In this document: positions 49,363-61,800 of the stretch, one piece after another | Layout: every line of letters starts with the position of its first letter | Position numbering within the stretch: the stretch's first letter is position 1 | NCBI GenBank assembly: GCA_029204225.1 | Contig: CM055103.1 | Location: 40,311,323 to 40,375,322 of the forward strand | Source: Diphasiastrum complanatum | Taxonomy: Eukaryota > Streptophyta > Lycopodiopsida > Lycopodiales > Lycopodiaceae | Direction: 5' to 3' | Length of the DNA stretch: 64,000 nucleotides | Made by a program: the position numbers and the translations under genes | Notes under the pieces: model-generated | What the model saw: only the letters and a program-made list of their open reading frames with translations | Told to the model about the DNA's origin: nothing | Databases searched by the model: none

Positions 49363-51464
49363 GGGCCTAAAAACTTAGTTGACCAGCTTGGAAATCTGGA
49401 ATCCAAAGTCTCAATATGGCAAGGTGAGTACATGGCTCACTTTCAAGAGAGTCAATTTCAAAGCCATGTTTCAAAAGAAGCAAAACCATATGGGCCACAA
49501 AAATCCAGAACCTTGTTTTGACAAGGTGGGCCCATGCTTTCAATTTTCCAAAGAGCTCATACCACCAACTTGGCACAACATGTGGATAATGCTAATTCGG
49601 TTGTGCCTCGAATTTTGTCTCCATGTTGTCCTCATTGGCAAACTTTATTTTTCAGGAACATTTGGGAACATATTTTTTGGACATTTAGCATACTATGGAA
49701 TCACACATCTTATTAACGAAATTCTTAACTACAACTAAAAGCTTGAAAGCTACATCCACAAGCTCACATGCATTTATCTCCCTTGAATGAAGCTGGACCC
49801 ACCATTGTTAGGGAGTCTCAATTGGTTATATGTTCATCAAACTCTATTGTTTGAAGTAGTGGCCCCCTACCTGCACCCTTAGTCCAATTGAGGAATAAGC
49901 TCCTCCCTTCCACCCTCCATTCCCAACTATCATCCCTTACCCTGTGTCAATTTTGTTAACCTATTGGTGCATGCTCGCACCCTCCAAGCTTGTGGATGCG
50001 GTGGTTAGAAAGGAAGGGTAAAATGCAACCAAGGAAGTTTGCACCTTGGCAAGCATTAGGCCTACTCTGCAAGGCATAATCAACACATCATGCTTCAGTT
50101 AAAACATAGACATTGCCTTTAACCAAATGAAAAGATTCTCCAAATTTACACTTTATATGTTTTGATTGCCAACGTAGAGTGATGGGATACACAAGTTGTG
50201 GTACACCACAATGGGCCTTGCATCATGGTGGTATTTTTTGGATTTTCGAAAATGCCAGCAAGGGATAATTATTAGCGAGCAACACTAATAAAAAAGTAAC
50301 CAGTAATTTTGTAAGAAAATACCTAGAAATTTTATAATAAATAGACAACCAATTCTAAAAGAAATATGTAGTTTGTATCTGCAATTAAACTATTTAAATA
50401 AACCAAACAAGATCAAGGTAACAAATAATGCATAACTCAAAAGAATTTACAATTTGAGAATAAAGAGCAACAATTGTGATCTTCATAGAACAACAAAGTG
50501 ATTCATCACAAGAAGCTTTGCTTTTTAAATCATTGAAAAAATAAGAAACAATTATTGCTATTTCAAAAAATGAAAAATGTTGAAACTCGCCTAAGAGTGA
50601 CATCTTAGCTTTTAGGAAATTCCCACCATAGCTTACTGATACTGTAGCAAAGCTAAAATAAAGGGTTTTCATATTGATATGTTGAACATTGAAACTATAT
50701 AAAACTACGCCTCACCAAGAGCAAAGAATATCATTCATCTAAATTACACATCATATATCAAAATAATAGCACACCATAATGGTTGATAAACACCACAATT
50801 ATGTCTTCAAAAACTCTAAATTGATATTACATTATGTAGACAAGATAGTTACAATCGATTCCTTCCAAGTACACTTGATGAATCGTTCTCACAACATGGA
50901 TTGCTTTAGCTCTCATCTAGCTTATCGAAGTAATAGATTCTTACTCTCTCCCACTTCTTAATGCATTCTTGTTGCAATCTTGTTAGCTTTTCCAATGTAA
51001 TTAACTTCTAAGACATATAGATTAAATAGAACGTGTTCTCAAGTTGAATTTTATACAACATAAGTTAATGAGCACAATATTGGAGTCACATCTACAAAAT
51101 TCTTCTCTGAAGATGTCACTATCTAGCCTTAAAAAAGTTGCATCTATTTGAGTCCCTCTATATGCATTTTTCATAGCCTAAATGGTTGGATTTCCCTTTA
51201 CAAATCATGAATTTTGTTACATTGTACAATTTACATATAGTTGTTGCACACTCACAAAAATCTCCAATGAATTGACACAAATCTATGGTAGAATATGTCA
51301 ACAAACTATAGCCCTTTATTTTTCATGTGTTGGAAAGTACATCATCGAAAAGCATGTAATATGCTTTATAATACATTTCTAATGTTGAAAAAGATAAATG
51401 ACCTGAGAGCATCCAAAATTTTCAAGATTTAACTCCTTAATTCTTGTATATACAATTGTCTGTC

Positions 51465-51900
51465 GGAAATAGGTGAGTAATGGAATAGCGGAAACTTCCT
51501 ACTTCCAATGCATGACTGCGCCTATCAAAAATTGAACAAAGCAGTAGTGATGGGAATCACGTCCAATCTTTAGCAACTAACTTTTGCTAGATACTAAGTG
51601 GGTTTTTTTAGAGAGAGAATCCGACATTGTTGTCAAACTCCGTGTATTTCTACAGACTATGGAAAAACACTTGTAATTCTACAGACTGTATAAAAACACG
51701 GGAAAATCCGTAGAACTGGATAAACAATTGGATGAAGATTAAAAACTGAATAGTCGATTAGTAGGAAGGAGAATAATCCAACACTCCCCCTTAATATGAA
51801 TCCATGAATGCCTTGACCTTCAAACTTAGTTCTGCACAAAACTTTCTTTGTGCATCCAAGCTTAATGCTTTAGTAAATATATCCGCTATCATATCTTGCG
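51465..51900 (-). mobile_element. Ty1/copia 3' end with LTR
   Basis: On the minus strand the end of RNase H (DMIADIFTKALSLDAQRKF) is followed by a stop, a polypurine tract aagggggag and an LTR beginning TGTTGGATTATTC at 51783. A plausible LTR end lies near 51465 (ttccgacaga-ca). The border is approximate. Confidence 0.65.
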
Positions 51901-52065
51901 TTCGATAGTACTCAGGTATCATTACCTTAGAGAGAAAGTGAATAGCAAGGAAGTAGCATTGGTTTTTTGCAGAACAAACTACATGACAGCAGATTACTTC
52001 ACAAAGGCTCTATCAAAGGAGCAACATCTCAGAGTTAACGATATGGATGATAGCATGATTTTTCT
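51896..52065 (+). pseudogene. Ty1/copia RNase H end, opposite orientation
   Basis: LRYHYLREKVNSKEVALVFC then ADYFTKALSKEQHLR is the same RNase H end as the minus-strand copy. The two copies abut at about 51898, making a head-to-head junction of two copia fragments. Confidence 0.7.
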
Positions 52066-53150
52066 ATGGAGGCGAATCATGTCACATGGGTATAATTGGT
52101 TGATACTACCAAGAGTCTCCATAATTGCTTAGATAGAAAATTATAATTATTATTATTATTATTGTTATTTGGAATGTTTCAATGATTAAGATAGAGACAC
52201 ATAAGTTTTGGATCTATGTCTTATAAGCCCATGAATCTATTGTCCAAATACACCACCAACAAAAAAATTAGTTCATGTGATAAAGAAGTGTAAACATAGA
52301 CGTTTGCAATGCTAACAACAAGTTGTACCAACTTAACAACAACAAGTCGATTAAGACCAAACTTGAAAGCAAAAGCGGTAGGAAAAAATGGATGAGCAAG
52401 ATGTACGTGAATATAGAAGAGAATTTGTAGAATCCAAAGTCATTGGAAATGAGTAATCTATATGTAACATAGTAATGGTGGAGATGACTAGTTTTGAGGT
52501 TTCAAGATCGATCAAAAATACTTATTCAATGGAGTACTATTAGTACACCTAGGAGTTCAAACATATCAACATGGACACAAAGACATATCGATGCCTCTAA
52601 GGCCTTAATTTCAATTCTTGTACTCCATTGGTAGGTATTCTGGCCTTCATTGGTGGAATACAACAATATTCATGAGTATAACAAATATGAAGACACATTT
52701 GATAAAATATGAAAGATGGAAAAGGAAGTAATCTAAATCAATAAAATGTTGCAATGCGGAGTACAACAATATGAGTATAGAAGCCATAGTGACTTGTCAT
52801 TTACAAGCATCAACTACAGGTGGAAATTGCTTGATAATTTGAGAAATTGCAAAAGTGTGAATAGTAGATCGTTTTTAGATAACATTATTTTGAAAGTTTC
52901 TCACTTTTTGTTGTCATGAGATTGAGTCTCCTAGACTCTTTTCAATCTTCACAATTAAGATCAATGACCATGGCCTCTTTTGATTAAATAGACTAATGCT
53001 TATAATGAATTGAAAATTACTATTTGCATTTTTGAAGGCATAAGTTTATCATCAAGAACTCATGAAACAACTCTCTTGAAGTTATCTCTTACATGTGTTT
53101 TTGGTCAAATTTTTTCATTTTAGTGAGTATTGGAGCCAAAATGTACTTCT
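52066..53150. other. No gene seen
   Basis: AT-rich. A short (TTA)n run occurs near 52147-52166. Confidence 0.5.
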
Positions 53151-53840
53151 CTATTTTTTTTTGTTTGAGATACATTTCTGTTGTTGATGCTCATGATCAC
53201 TCATAATGAATCCAATACGACACAAAAATGTGAGACATCTAGAGTACCAAGATCTTGGAGCTTGTTCAAGGCCATACAAGCTTTTTTCCAAGAAACAAAC
53301 AAGATCCTTCTTACCATACTCGATGCAAAAGCTCCATAGGTCCAACACCTGGGTCCTCAAAAGGTTATTAAGAACATTACTAGCCTAGTCTGAAATGACA
53401 TGGCGTAACTAATAATCTTGTACAGTGGAGTACCGACTATCCATGTCAAGAATTATTCCAAATCCCACATACTTTACATGGGTGTAACATTCTAGTTGCA
53501 ATGGAGATAAGGATATGAGTATTACCATGTTTGCTAAGGGAGAAAATGTCTTATCATAATCAATGGCATACCTTTGAGCATAACCCATTACCACCAACTT
53601 GTCTTGTACCTATTGATGCTACCATCTTGATTATGCTTTTAGTTTTACAGTTAGTTGAACAAAAATTTGATATCATGCTCTCTCAAAAAATAACAATCAA
53701 GTTCTAACTTGGAATACATTCTAGGCAATAATGATGACACTACATTCCAAGGGCTCAATCTATAAGCTATGTTACTATTGTTGCCACTTGTTCTTCTGCC
53801 TAAAGAGAAAATTTTAGAGCAATAGGCTCTCAAGGCGGTG
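53150..53840 (-). pseudogene. Ty1/copia reverse transcriptase fragment
   Basis: On the minus strand, MGYAQRYAIDYDKTFSPLAN, then further on VCFLEKSLYGLEQAPRSWYS: copia RT blocks (family A-K-G-x-x-Q .. F-S-P-V-x and K-S-L-Y-G-L-K-Q-A-P-R). Frames are broken. Confidence 0.75.
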
Positions 53841-54255
53841 GAACAAGAGCTAATACATTTTCTTTGAACAACTTTGGAAAAACCTACATTTAGTTTTGAA
53901 ACCTAGAGGTTGGTCCTCCATAGTTGTCAAGAAGTGTTGGAATTGAGCCTAAGTAGGTGTAGGCTCAAATCCCATCTACTACATGAGTGGATGATTGGAG
54001 CCTTGCTACTTGGTTTGCAACCTTTTATGTGATGTAAAGTATACATGTTGTCCATAATGATTCAATTTGAATTAGCTAAACTTTGCAAAAAAAAAGTTCT
54101 AGGTTTTTGACTACATGGATAAAAGCGTCAACTATGAACATGGGAATCTTTACTTATTATCACCTTCTTTTTTCTCTTTTGTGGAGCACATTGGAACTCC
54201 TGACTTCAAGGACAGAAGAGAAAGTCCTAACCAACTCACCACCAATTGGAGGGAA

Positions 54256-54689
54256 CCGACCATTCTTCACTTCCTTTACCTCGAGTTCCTTTAAGCCTTT
54301 TTCATCCTTTCCTGAGCCTGGATAAGCAGGGTTCCCTGAATCACCTAGATAATTTTCAAGACCTAGGAAGTACTGTTTCCCCATAGAGCCTCGTTTGTAA
54401 CAGTCTTGTGCCCAAGCTCATTAGAGCCACAAACAATTTGTAAAAATCTGCCCAATAGTTATAGGTTCCTGCAGGAGGGAACACCCCTGAATTAAACCAG
54501 ACAAGAGCAGTCTCCTGTGGGATCAAGCCAATTTTTCCCAGAATTTCTGATGCAATTGCGCCTGCGGCTCCAAGCATATCAGATCGACCATATATTATCT
54601 CCGCATGTACAACCCAATTGGGATCAATGAAACCTCCTACCCCATGTGGGTCTAGACCCAATGGATCAGAGCCATAATCTCCTGCAAGG
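54256..54689 (-). pseudogene. LHCA3-like (PSI chlorophyll a/b-binding protein) fragment
   Basis: Begins at a splice acceptor (tttgcag) with [14 protein letters not shown], then [45 protein letters not shown], a deleted and frameshifted stretch, [20 protein letters not shown], and [12 protein letters not shown]. This is the second and third transmembrane part of LHCA3-type antenna proteins. A segment after AYPG and part of the E-x-x-R-x-x-D helix region are deleted. Homology stops at NGR, before the last membrane helix, and no first exon was found. The retained acceptor indicates genomic rather than mRNA-mediated duplication. Confidence 0.85.
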
Positions 54690-57412
54690 CTGCAAATAGG
54701 CCAATATCAATAAACTGGTAATACAGCAAAACGTTCGTCTGTATTTCTCATGTGAAGTAGGTTCATCCACACCCACACCCACAAAGCTATCTGTTTGCCT
54801 AACAGTAAAAGGGGACTTGAAATTTTTGATGCAAACCCCGGTTGTCTCTTAACCTGGGACTATACAACATTTATGAATGACAAGCAAAAAAGCAACATTT
54901 CAGTACTCTTGTGAAAGAGAAAAATGAATTGTGTATTGAAAGCTCTATTGACGAGTTTGCAAGCATTTTTTTATGAATGCCTAATCCTAAATGGTTATAG
55001 CTTATAGCTCTCATATTTGTGTGAAATAACGTTTATCCAGCAGGTCCAGGTCAGGTTCTTGTTAACAAATAATAATTTAACACTTTTGTTGTGTAAAATC
55101 ATGGGGAGTAATAACGAACTAACTTAGAGAGGATTAAGATTCAGCAGTAAAATTAGTCCGGTTTGATTGTAACGTATAATCCAACCCAAGGAAACAAAAA
55201 ACACAACACACAAATTTATCTGGCTAACAAGAACCAACATACAAAAGATTTTGTGGGTATGGAGATTGATAGGGAAGGCAACAATGGATGTAGCGAGGAG
55301 GAAGAGGCTTGGCTTTGAGAGATGTAATCGTGCAAAGAGAACATAGCGTAAAAGGAGTAGCATGTTCAAACTAGAACCTCAAGAGCATCCACTAGAATTT
55401 GAAGATGATTTCTAATTTCATATCAAGAAATGAATTGCACAATTTCAAAATGTGTAAGATTGATATAGAAGAGTGCAATTTGTCAAGTTTAATTTTCTTT
55501 TCTTTTCTTTTATGTACAAATGTTGCTTATTGTGCCAAGTCTTATTGATGTAGATGTGCTCATTTCTATAAACTTTAAAAATTGGATGTCACTTTATTCT
55601 ATATAAAGTTGCACACTTTACAAATAGTATATAATCAAGTAAGTGATTATCATCTTGCCTTATTGTCAAGGTTTTATCTGTTGTGAATATTTCAATGCTA
55701 GCAAATAGTGTGTATTCATTTTTTCGCTTGAAAGAGAAAAAAAAAAGTGCATTATATTAGAATATAAAAATTAGAAGGCAAAAACTAAAAACTTAGCTTG
55801 ATTGATAAGTAAAACCTATAATAGTGATGTAATCAAGTCAACTGAGTAAATAAAACCCTTAGAAGATTTGTCGGCTTGCCTTGCGAAGGGAGTACATTGT
55901 ATCAAGGTAGTTTGTGAAAAAGTCAATGTTAAAGAAAGTACCTAAATTTGCGGTGTAAAATCTATTAGATTGGTGTTTTATGTTTTGGTACTTGGTCATG
56001 CACTAGTATTACTTTGTTACAAGCAAGCACATGCATAAATATTCATTGTCAACTCTTGGACCTTTCATGCATGGAAATTCAAACCTTATGTGCATGAAAA
56101 CTTGGTAGACTTTTGGTGCATAGCAAATCAGACCTTTTCTAAATTGATACATTGTCTATTTGGATTGCTTCACACTGCATCTTTCAGCTTATAAAACACA
56201 TTCATTGTTAAAAAAACAACTTGGAGCCAAAATAGGTCAACAATTGGAAAAGTAAAAACACCAAGATGTGTGAATGAGAGTCTTCTATGGAGCGCATCTA
56301 AGGACGTCACATTAAATTGTTGAGCATGCATTCGCAACTACAAGTAAAGACTTCATAATACTACTTGAAGTCGTAGGAACAACATATAATTCGCAAAAAG
56401 AAGAAAGAGTGGAGATGATCAACAAAGATTTCATCTCTTTGATGATGACTTGATTCTTTTCACTTTAGGCACTAATTTTATCAAATATTTATTCTTAACA
56501 CTCATAAAGCTTTCCTTGTGGTGGTTCCGAGCTTGGAGAACATGTTTTTTGCTCGCGGGCAACAACTTTTGTCTTCCAATCAAAAGTTATTGGAAACATG
56601 ATTGAACTTCTTTGAGCATCTATAGGTTCTTGGTTATGTGTAACTTACAACTAGTATGTAACTATTACCATGCACCTATAGTGCTTGCATGCTTGCGCCA
56701 ACAAACTTGTGCTGTAAGGTGCTTATTTATCGCTTGCCTAAGATACTCTCAAAAGTGCCAAAATGAGGATTCACAAACAAAACCTACTTTCTTATGTGGA
56801 CCTTAAATAGATTGTGCACAATTAAGTACTAGTTGAGCTCCATTTTACTAATCTCAAAATACTAATAGAATAGCTTTTCCTTTGATTGCATGACTAGAGG
56901 CAACATTCTCCTCCATAGAACAAGAGATGATCTATCGACAAGTGAGTATTTGGGATCTATGTCAATTGTAGTTCACATGCACATGGTCATCTTCATCACA
57001 ATGGCTTTGGCTTGTTTGTATTGGAAACTATGGATTAAATAGACCAATTTGAAGAAGGAAGAAGGAATAAGGAAGAGAGGACTAGATGCTTGTCTAGGAC
57101 ATAATTGAGCAAGACAACACACAATGATAACGAGTCAAGAGCTACAACTTGCGACTCAATCAAGAGCTAGAAAATAAGTGTTTCTTTTTTAAATTTGCAT
57201 TAGGAAATGAAGATGCCTACTTTTACACATTAGTTAACACTAGGATTAGTCTTCAATCTAGCTCAAAAATGCTATGTTAAAAATTCACAATTCTAGCTTG
57301 ACTAGTTTTGGCCATATGACTTGTAAATAGTTAGATGGTCATGATGTGGCTTGTCACACGTGCCAAATAGCATAGGATTCCATTCATAAGGATGTTCTCA
57401 AGTAGACCTAAG
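54690..57412. other. No gene seen
   Basis: AT-rich intergenic sequence. I looked for an LHCA3 first exon on the minus strand here and found none. Confidence 0.5.
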
Positions 57413-58767
57413 TGTTAGAACCTTTGGAATGAGTCCAAATTATGCTTAGATACAAGGGAGAAAAAATAGGAGCTATTTTTGGTAATTTTTGCATTGTTGA
57501 GGGATCTCCAAGATTCCAACCCTAACTTGGTAGGGATGAAAGATCCACCAAAATTAGCATTAGGGATAGGTTTAGGGCTACTCATACCTGCCCAAAACCG
57601 TGATGGATCATGTATATATAGGTGATGATATCTCACCAAAATCAATCAAGCAATTTCATGTTTTTTCTCTCATAATGGTGCAATTGCTCTCTATGTTCAT
57701 AATTGTTTGAGTACTTGTGATTACTAATGATTATAGGATTGAATGTAGGTCTGGTGTACAGTACTCAGACTGTGGGAGGCCGTACTTTCACACGTGTGAA
57801 GCCTTCTTCAAGGATTTGGGCCATTTAGTGAGGTTCAAGCATAGATTTTTGATGGATTTTGATGGTTCAACTTGTGCTAATCTCATGAAATCATAATCTA
57901 TTGTTTCCCTCATCATTTCAAGTGTTTTAGGATCCTTATTTGCTGTAATTTTTACATGCTATACATGCCTAAAGGCTGAAATGAGCTAAATCCTTGGTTT
58001 TCATTCAATTTGATCACAATTTTTGATCTAAATCTTGTGTAGATTGGATCTTAGCATCTAGTATTGATTCTAGAACTCAAAGTGAGTCAAATACATTGGA
58101 GATTGGTGTTGTGTGACTTCATTTGCAGGTGTTTAGGTGTCTAAAACCAGAGGCAAAGTTGAATTCAATTCACATTACCAAGATAGCAAGTTTTGCTTGC
58201 TCCAAGCATTGATTTCTAAGCAAGTTTTGGAGGTGATTTCATAGAGGAGGCTTTCTAGCATTCAAGGAGAGGGAAGATCAGAGTTTTGGGGACTCTTCAA
58301 GGCTGTTCTAAGGTGTAGTAGACACCTCCTAAAGTGATTTAGGTTCAGTCCAACCATTGCTTGACTTATGCACCAAATTAGATCAATTTTTCATCAATTT
58401 TGATCATTTTTTGCTTGTGATTGGATAGTAGATTGTGTTGCATCCTCATTAAGTTCCATTTAGATCTTTTACAAGTGATTTTGGAAGTATATTAGGTTGC
58501 TGAAATTCACTCTTGATCAGATCATTTGGAAGCTTTAATGTTCTTTATAGAAAGAGGGGCAATTCTACTAGTATTGTCTACTTCAATCAAGCAAGTGCAT
58601 TGTTTCTAGTATTCTATGATTTGATTTTGTTAGAGATCATTCTTAGATCTTTATAGGAAGTCTATTACTGATCTTTTCAGGTCCCTAAGAAGTGGGATAA
58701 GGTAGACCTTCAATCAAATCAATAGAAGTAACCTTCATTTGTGTCAAGTCCTTGATTAGGAGACTAG
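57413..58767 (+). mobile_element. Ty1/copia 5' LTR and leader
   Basis: Starts tgttagaacctttgg at 57413, with a TATA-like gtatatatag near 57612 and a long leader up to the gag ATG. No clear PBS was found, so the LTR end is not placed. Confidence 0.5.
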
Positions 58768-60240
58768 ATGGCATCTATAAATGCATATCTTTTGGATACT
58801 AATGAAAGGCTCAACAAAACTAACTATTCCATATGGAAAGTTAGAATGGAATCTATCATGATCATGCAAGATCTGATGGAAATTGTAAATGGTAAGGAGG
58901 GTGAACCTATTCATCCTCAAGAAAAAGCCAAATACATCAAGAGGTGCAATGTTGCACTACATTGCATAAAAATGAATGTTGCAAATGAACTCTTAAGAGA
59001 GGTAGGAGATTGCACTTCAGCTCAAGATGCTTGGGAGACTTTGCAAAAGGTCTATGAATCCAAGAACCAAAGTAGAATGTTAGCTTTGAAGAATCAAATC
59101 TATAGAAGCTATCAAAAGAAAGGAGAGAGTGCACATACTTTTGTCCTAAGAGTAAAGGAATTGAACAAAGAGCTAGCCTTTATAGGTGACCCTATCAAGG
59201 ATGAAGAGCTTGTTCAACTCATATTGAATGGACTAAGCTTTGAATTTGACAATTTGGTTCAGGGATATGCAATTATGGGTAAGCTACCCATACTTGAAGA
59301 ACTCCAAGGCACACTCATGGCCGAGGAATCAAGAAGGAGCCAAATGCAAGAGAGGATGGATAGGCTTTCCATCCAAGGTGGAGATGACCAAGCTCTCTTC
59401 ACCAAAGGCAAAGGCAAGTCCAAAGGCAAAGGATCAACATTCAAGAAGTCTACAAAGCTTGAGGATCAAGAAGGACCCCCAAAGGCATCTCCATCAACCA
59501 CCAAAGTCAAGAAGGACAAATCAAAGGTGAAGTGCTACTATTGTAGCAAGATGGGGCATTATGCCTCGGAATGCTTCAAGAGGAAGCAAGATCAAAGCCA
59601 AGCCAACATGAGCAAAGAGGAGGAGGAGGAGAGTTCACATGAGGACTCTCTCATGATGTCCATATTTTCTTCAACAAGCTTCAAAGGAGAAGATCCTTGG
59701 TGGATTGACTCGGGTGCTAGTTCACACATGACTAGTAAAAGGGAGTTTTTCTCTTCTCTCTTATCTTATGATGGACCTATAAAGTCTATCTATACAGCAA
59801 ATTATGAAGCTTGTAAGATTGAAGGAGTTGGTAGCATTCCCCTTTGCTTAGGATCTTCCAAAAAGATCAACATAGAAGGTGTTTTGTACATTCCTACAAT
59901 AACAAAGAATCTACTAAGTGTTGGCCAAATGGTAGACAATGGTTTCAATGTTGACTTTGCTTCAAATGAATGTTTCATCAAGAAGAAGGGTAAGATAGTG
60001 GCTAAGGGCACTAGACTTGGCAAACTTTATAAGCTGGATGCATTTGTGGATACTAATGTTGTCATGTTGGCCGAGAAGAGCAAGATATCTACCTTTACTT
60101 TATGGCACAAAAGACTTGGACATGTCAACTCGGGTTCCATGGAGGCTATGATCAAGGAGGAGTATGCTTTAGGCCTACCAAGGTCTATTGGGAAGGAAGA
60201 CAAGGTTCCAGAGCACATAACTTTCGACCGAGATCTCTGA
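58768..60240 (+). CDS. Ty1/copia gag-protease ORF, 3'-truncated (490 aa)
   Basis: Starts MASINAYLLDTNERLNKTNY. N-terminal copia gag core (NYSIWKVRMESIM; A-W-E-T-L-Q-K-V-Y; LILNGLSFEFDNLVQ), a Lys-rich stretch, zinc knuckle CYYCSKMGHYASEC (about 256-269), protease active site DPWWIDSGASSHMT (about 310), and a GAG-pre-integrase block LWHKRLGHVNSGSMEAMI near 447-464. After LGLPRSI the sequence leaves the copia pattern and ends 16 codons later; integrase, RT and RNase H are missing. The open frame across 490 codons suggests a young copy. Confidence 0.88.
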   Translation: MASINAYLLDTNERLNKTNYSIWKVRMESIMIMQDLMEIVNGKEGEPIHPQEKAKYIKRCNVALHCIKMNVANELLREVGDCTSAQDAWETLQKVYESKNQSRMLALKNQIYRSYQKKGESAHTFVLRVKELNKELAFIGDPIKDEELVQLILNGLSFEFDNLVQGYAIMGKLPILEELQGTLMAEESRRSQMQERMDRLSIQGGDDQALFTKGKGKSKGKGSTFKKSTKLEDQEGPPKASPSTTKVKKDKSKVKCYYCSKMGHYASECFKRKQDQSQANMSKEEEEESSHEDSLMMSIFSSTSFKGEDPWWIDSGASSHMTSKREFFSSLLSYDGPIKSIYTANYEACKIEGVGSIPLCLGSSKKINIEGVLYIPTITKNLLSVGQMVDNGFNVDFASNECFIKKKGKIVAKGTRLGKLYKLDAFVDTNVVMLAEKSKISTFTLWHKRLGHVNSGSMEAMIKEEYALGLPRSIGKEDKVPEHITFDRDL

Positions 60241-60469
60241 TTGCAATTTCGACCCAACCACCACCTTCACAGAGCCAAGAGGATCGAAAAAAAAAAGGCA
60301 TGAACACCAAAAAAAATTCCAAAAAATAAATCTTATACCAATTCGAAGCCCTTTTCATACTAAGTCTCCTCCTTACCTTCCCTATTAGCTAAAAAGTATC
60401 AAAAAACCCTAAAAAATCCAAAAACACCAAAAAAACCATACCCAGCACAAAAAAAACAAAAAAAACCCA
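60241..60469. other. A-rich spacer between copia and gypsy-like gag
   Basis: No coding signal; long A-rich stretches with aaaaaccc repeats. Probably the 5' leader of the following element. Confidence 0.4.
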
Positions 60470-61445
60470 ATGGACCAACACACTGGACCTGGAATTCCAG
60501 ATGATTATCAATACGAGATAAGATCTCCTACCACTGAACAAGTCCGACATCATAGGTTCTACCGAATGCAGTCCCAAATATATGAGCCATTCACGAACCC
60601 ATTCGAGGGACAAGAACCTGATAGAGCCGAGTCTTCACAAGCACGAGCCCGTGTTCATGGTGTTGAGACATCACATGCTAGAACACACCTGAATGGAGCT
60701 TCTACCACTCACAACGCTCATTTTGAGAAGAGAACACCCAAGCTAGAGTTACCCAAGTTTGATGGTAGTTCGGACCCTCAAAGATTTTTGCAAATCTTTG
60801 AGAATGCGTGCGATGTGTATGGCGAAACATCTCCAGACGCTATGGTCCAACTGTTTACCATGACCATGATCGCTAAAGTATGTGACTGGGTTTTTAACCT
60901 CGATCGTGAAGATAAGATGGATTGGTCAATTTTGAAAGAGTCATTTATCAAGCGTTTTAAGCCATTTTGTTTGATAGAGAGTCCTTTTGTCAAATTGAGT
61001 AGCATCCAGATGGCAAAAGATGAATGCGTACGAGACTATATTGAGCGTTTCAAGCACTTAAAAGGTCAAATACAAGAACAACCCTCCAAACAAATGCTCA
61101 TCATCTGGTTTTTAGTCGGCCTTCCAAGATGGATCAGACGCGAGCTTAAATCCAATGATGAATATACGAGCCTAAAGTTAGCTATGTCTGATGCCATCAA
61201 GGAAGAAGATGAAGGATCAGATGTTGATGAATCCATGGAAAGGAGATCAACCCCCCGTGCTCCTGTCCATCAGTTGAAGCCGATTGAGGATACCCAAGAT
61301 CAGCTTTGGAAATCCTAGTTGGAGCTGCTTAATAAGCAACACCAACTACAGATGGAGAAACTCACCAATGAGTTTCAAAATACCCTGAAGTCTATCCAAC
61401 GCAGTATGCCTGGTCAATCAAACCATGCACATGTACCTTATAGAT
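60470..61445 (+). pseudogene. Ty3/gypsy-like gag
   Basis: Frame open from ATG at 60470 to TAG at 61316-61318, then open in the same frame to a TGA near 61445. KLELPKFDGSSDPQRFLQIF, KVCDWVFNLD, SFIKRFKPF and VRDYIERFKHL correspond to the retrotransposon gag domain. A coiled-coil-like QLQMEKLTNEFQNTLKSIQ follows the amber stop. Confidence 0.78.
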
Positions 61446-61800
61446 GAAAATCCATCTGGTGCCCACATTGTCGGGCTACGCATCTTGCTGATGCTTGTCC
61501 TTCATATCAGCATATCCAAGCACATGCCATCCAGCAATATGAAGACCAATCATCACAACCTGGACATTCCTCACATACCACGAATATCTATCAGAAAGTC
61601 CTGAACCACTAGCCATACAAAATGACTATGCCATTATGCAAGGGCCATTGAACAACAGATGTTTCATCTGTGGTGAAACCGGCCACTTCATGGTTGATTG
61701 TCCAGTCAAGACCAGGTACCACGTCGAGTGTCCTGACTGTGTCAAGAAACACAGTTTCAAAGACTGCCCGAAACAACCAATTAAGATCCTCCCTGCCTGA
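61446..61800 (+). pseudogene. gag C-terminus with three zinc knuckles
   Basis: WCPHCRATHLADACP (C-x2-C-x3-H-x4-C) near 61460-61505, then in another frame CFICGETGHFMVDCP (C-x2-C-x4-H-x4-C) at about 61658-61702, then CPDCVKKHSFKDCP (C-x2-C-x3-H-x4-C), ending at TGA 61798-61800. The frame change between the first and second knuckles shows decay. Confidence 0.7.

Larger units (their letters stand above)
48346..51460. other. Upstream intergenic region, no gene
   Basis: No ORF resembles a known protein. Only the two GA tracts stand out. Confidence 0.5.

Noticed and set aside
49379-49738. A 119-aa plus-strand ORF upstream of VPS33.
   Set aside because: No family resemblance, no supporting context; retained only as possible unrecognised sequence.
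60389-60613. A hydrophobic minus-strand 74-aa ORF.
   Set aside because: Shadow of the A-rich leader and the gag start on the plus strand.
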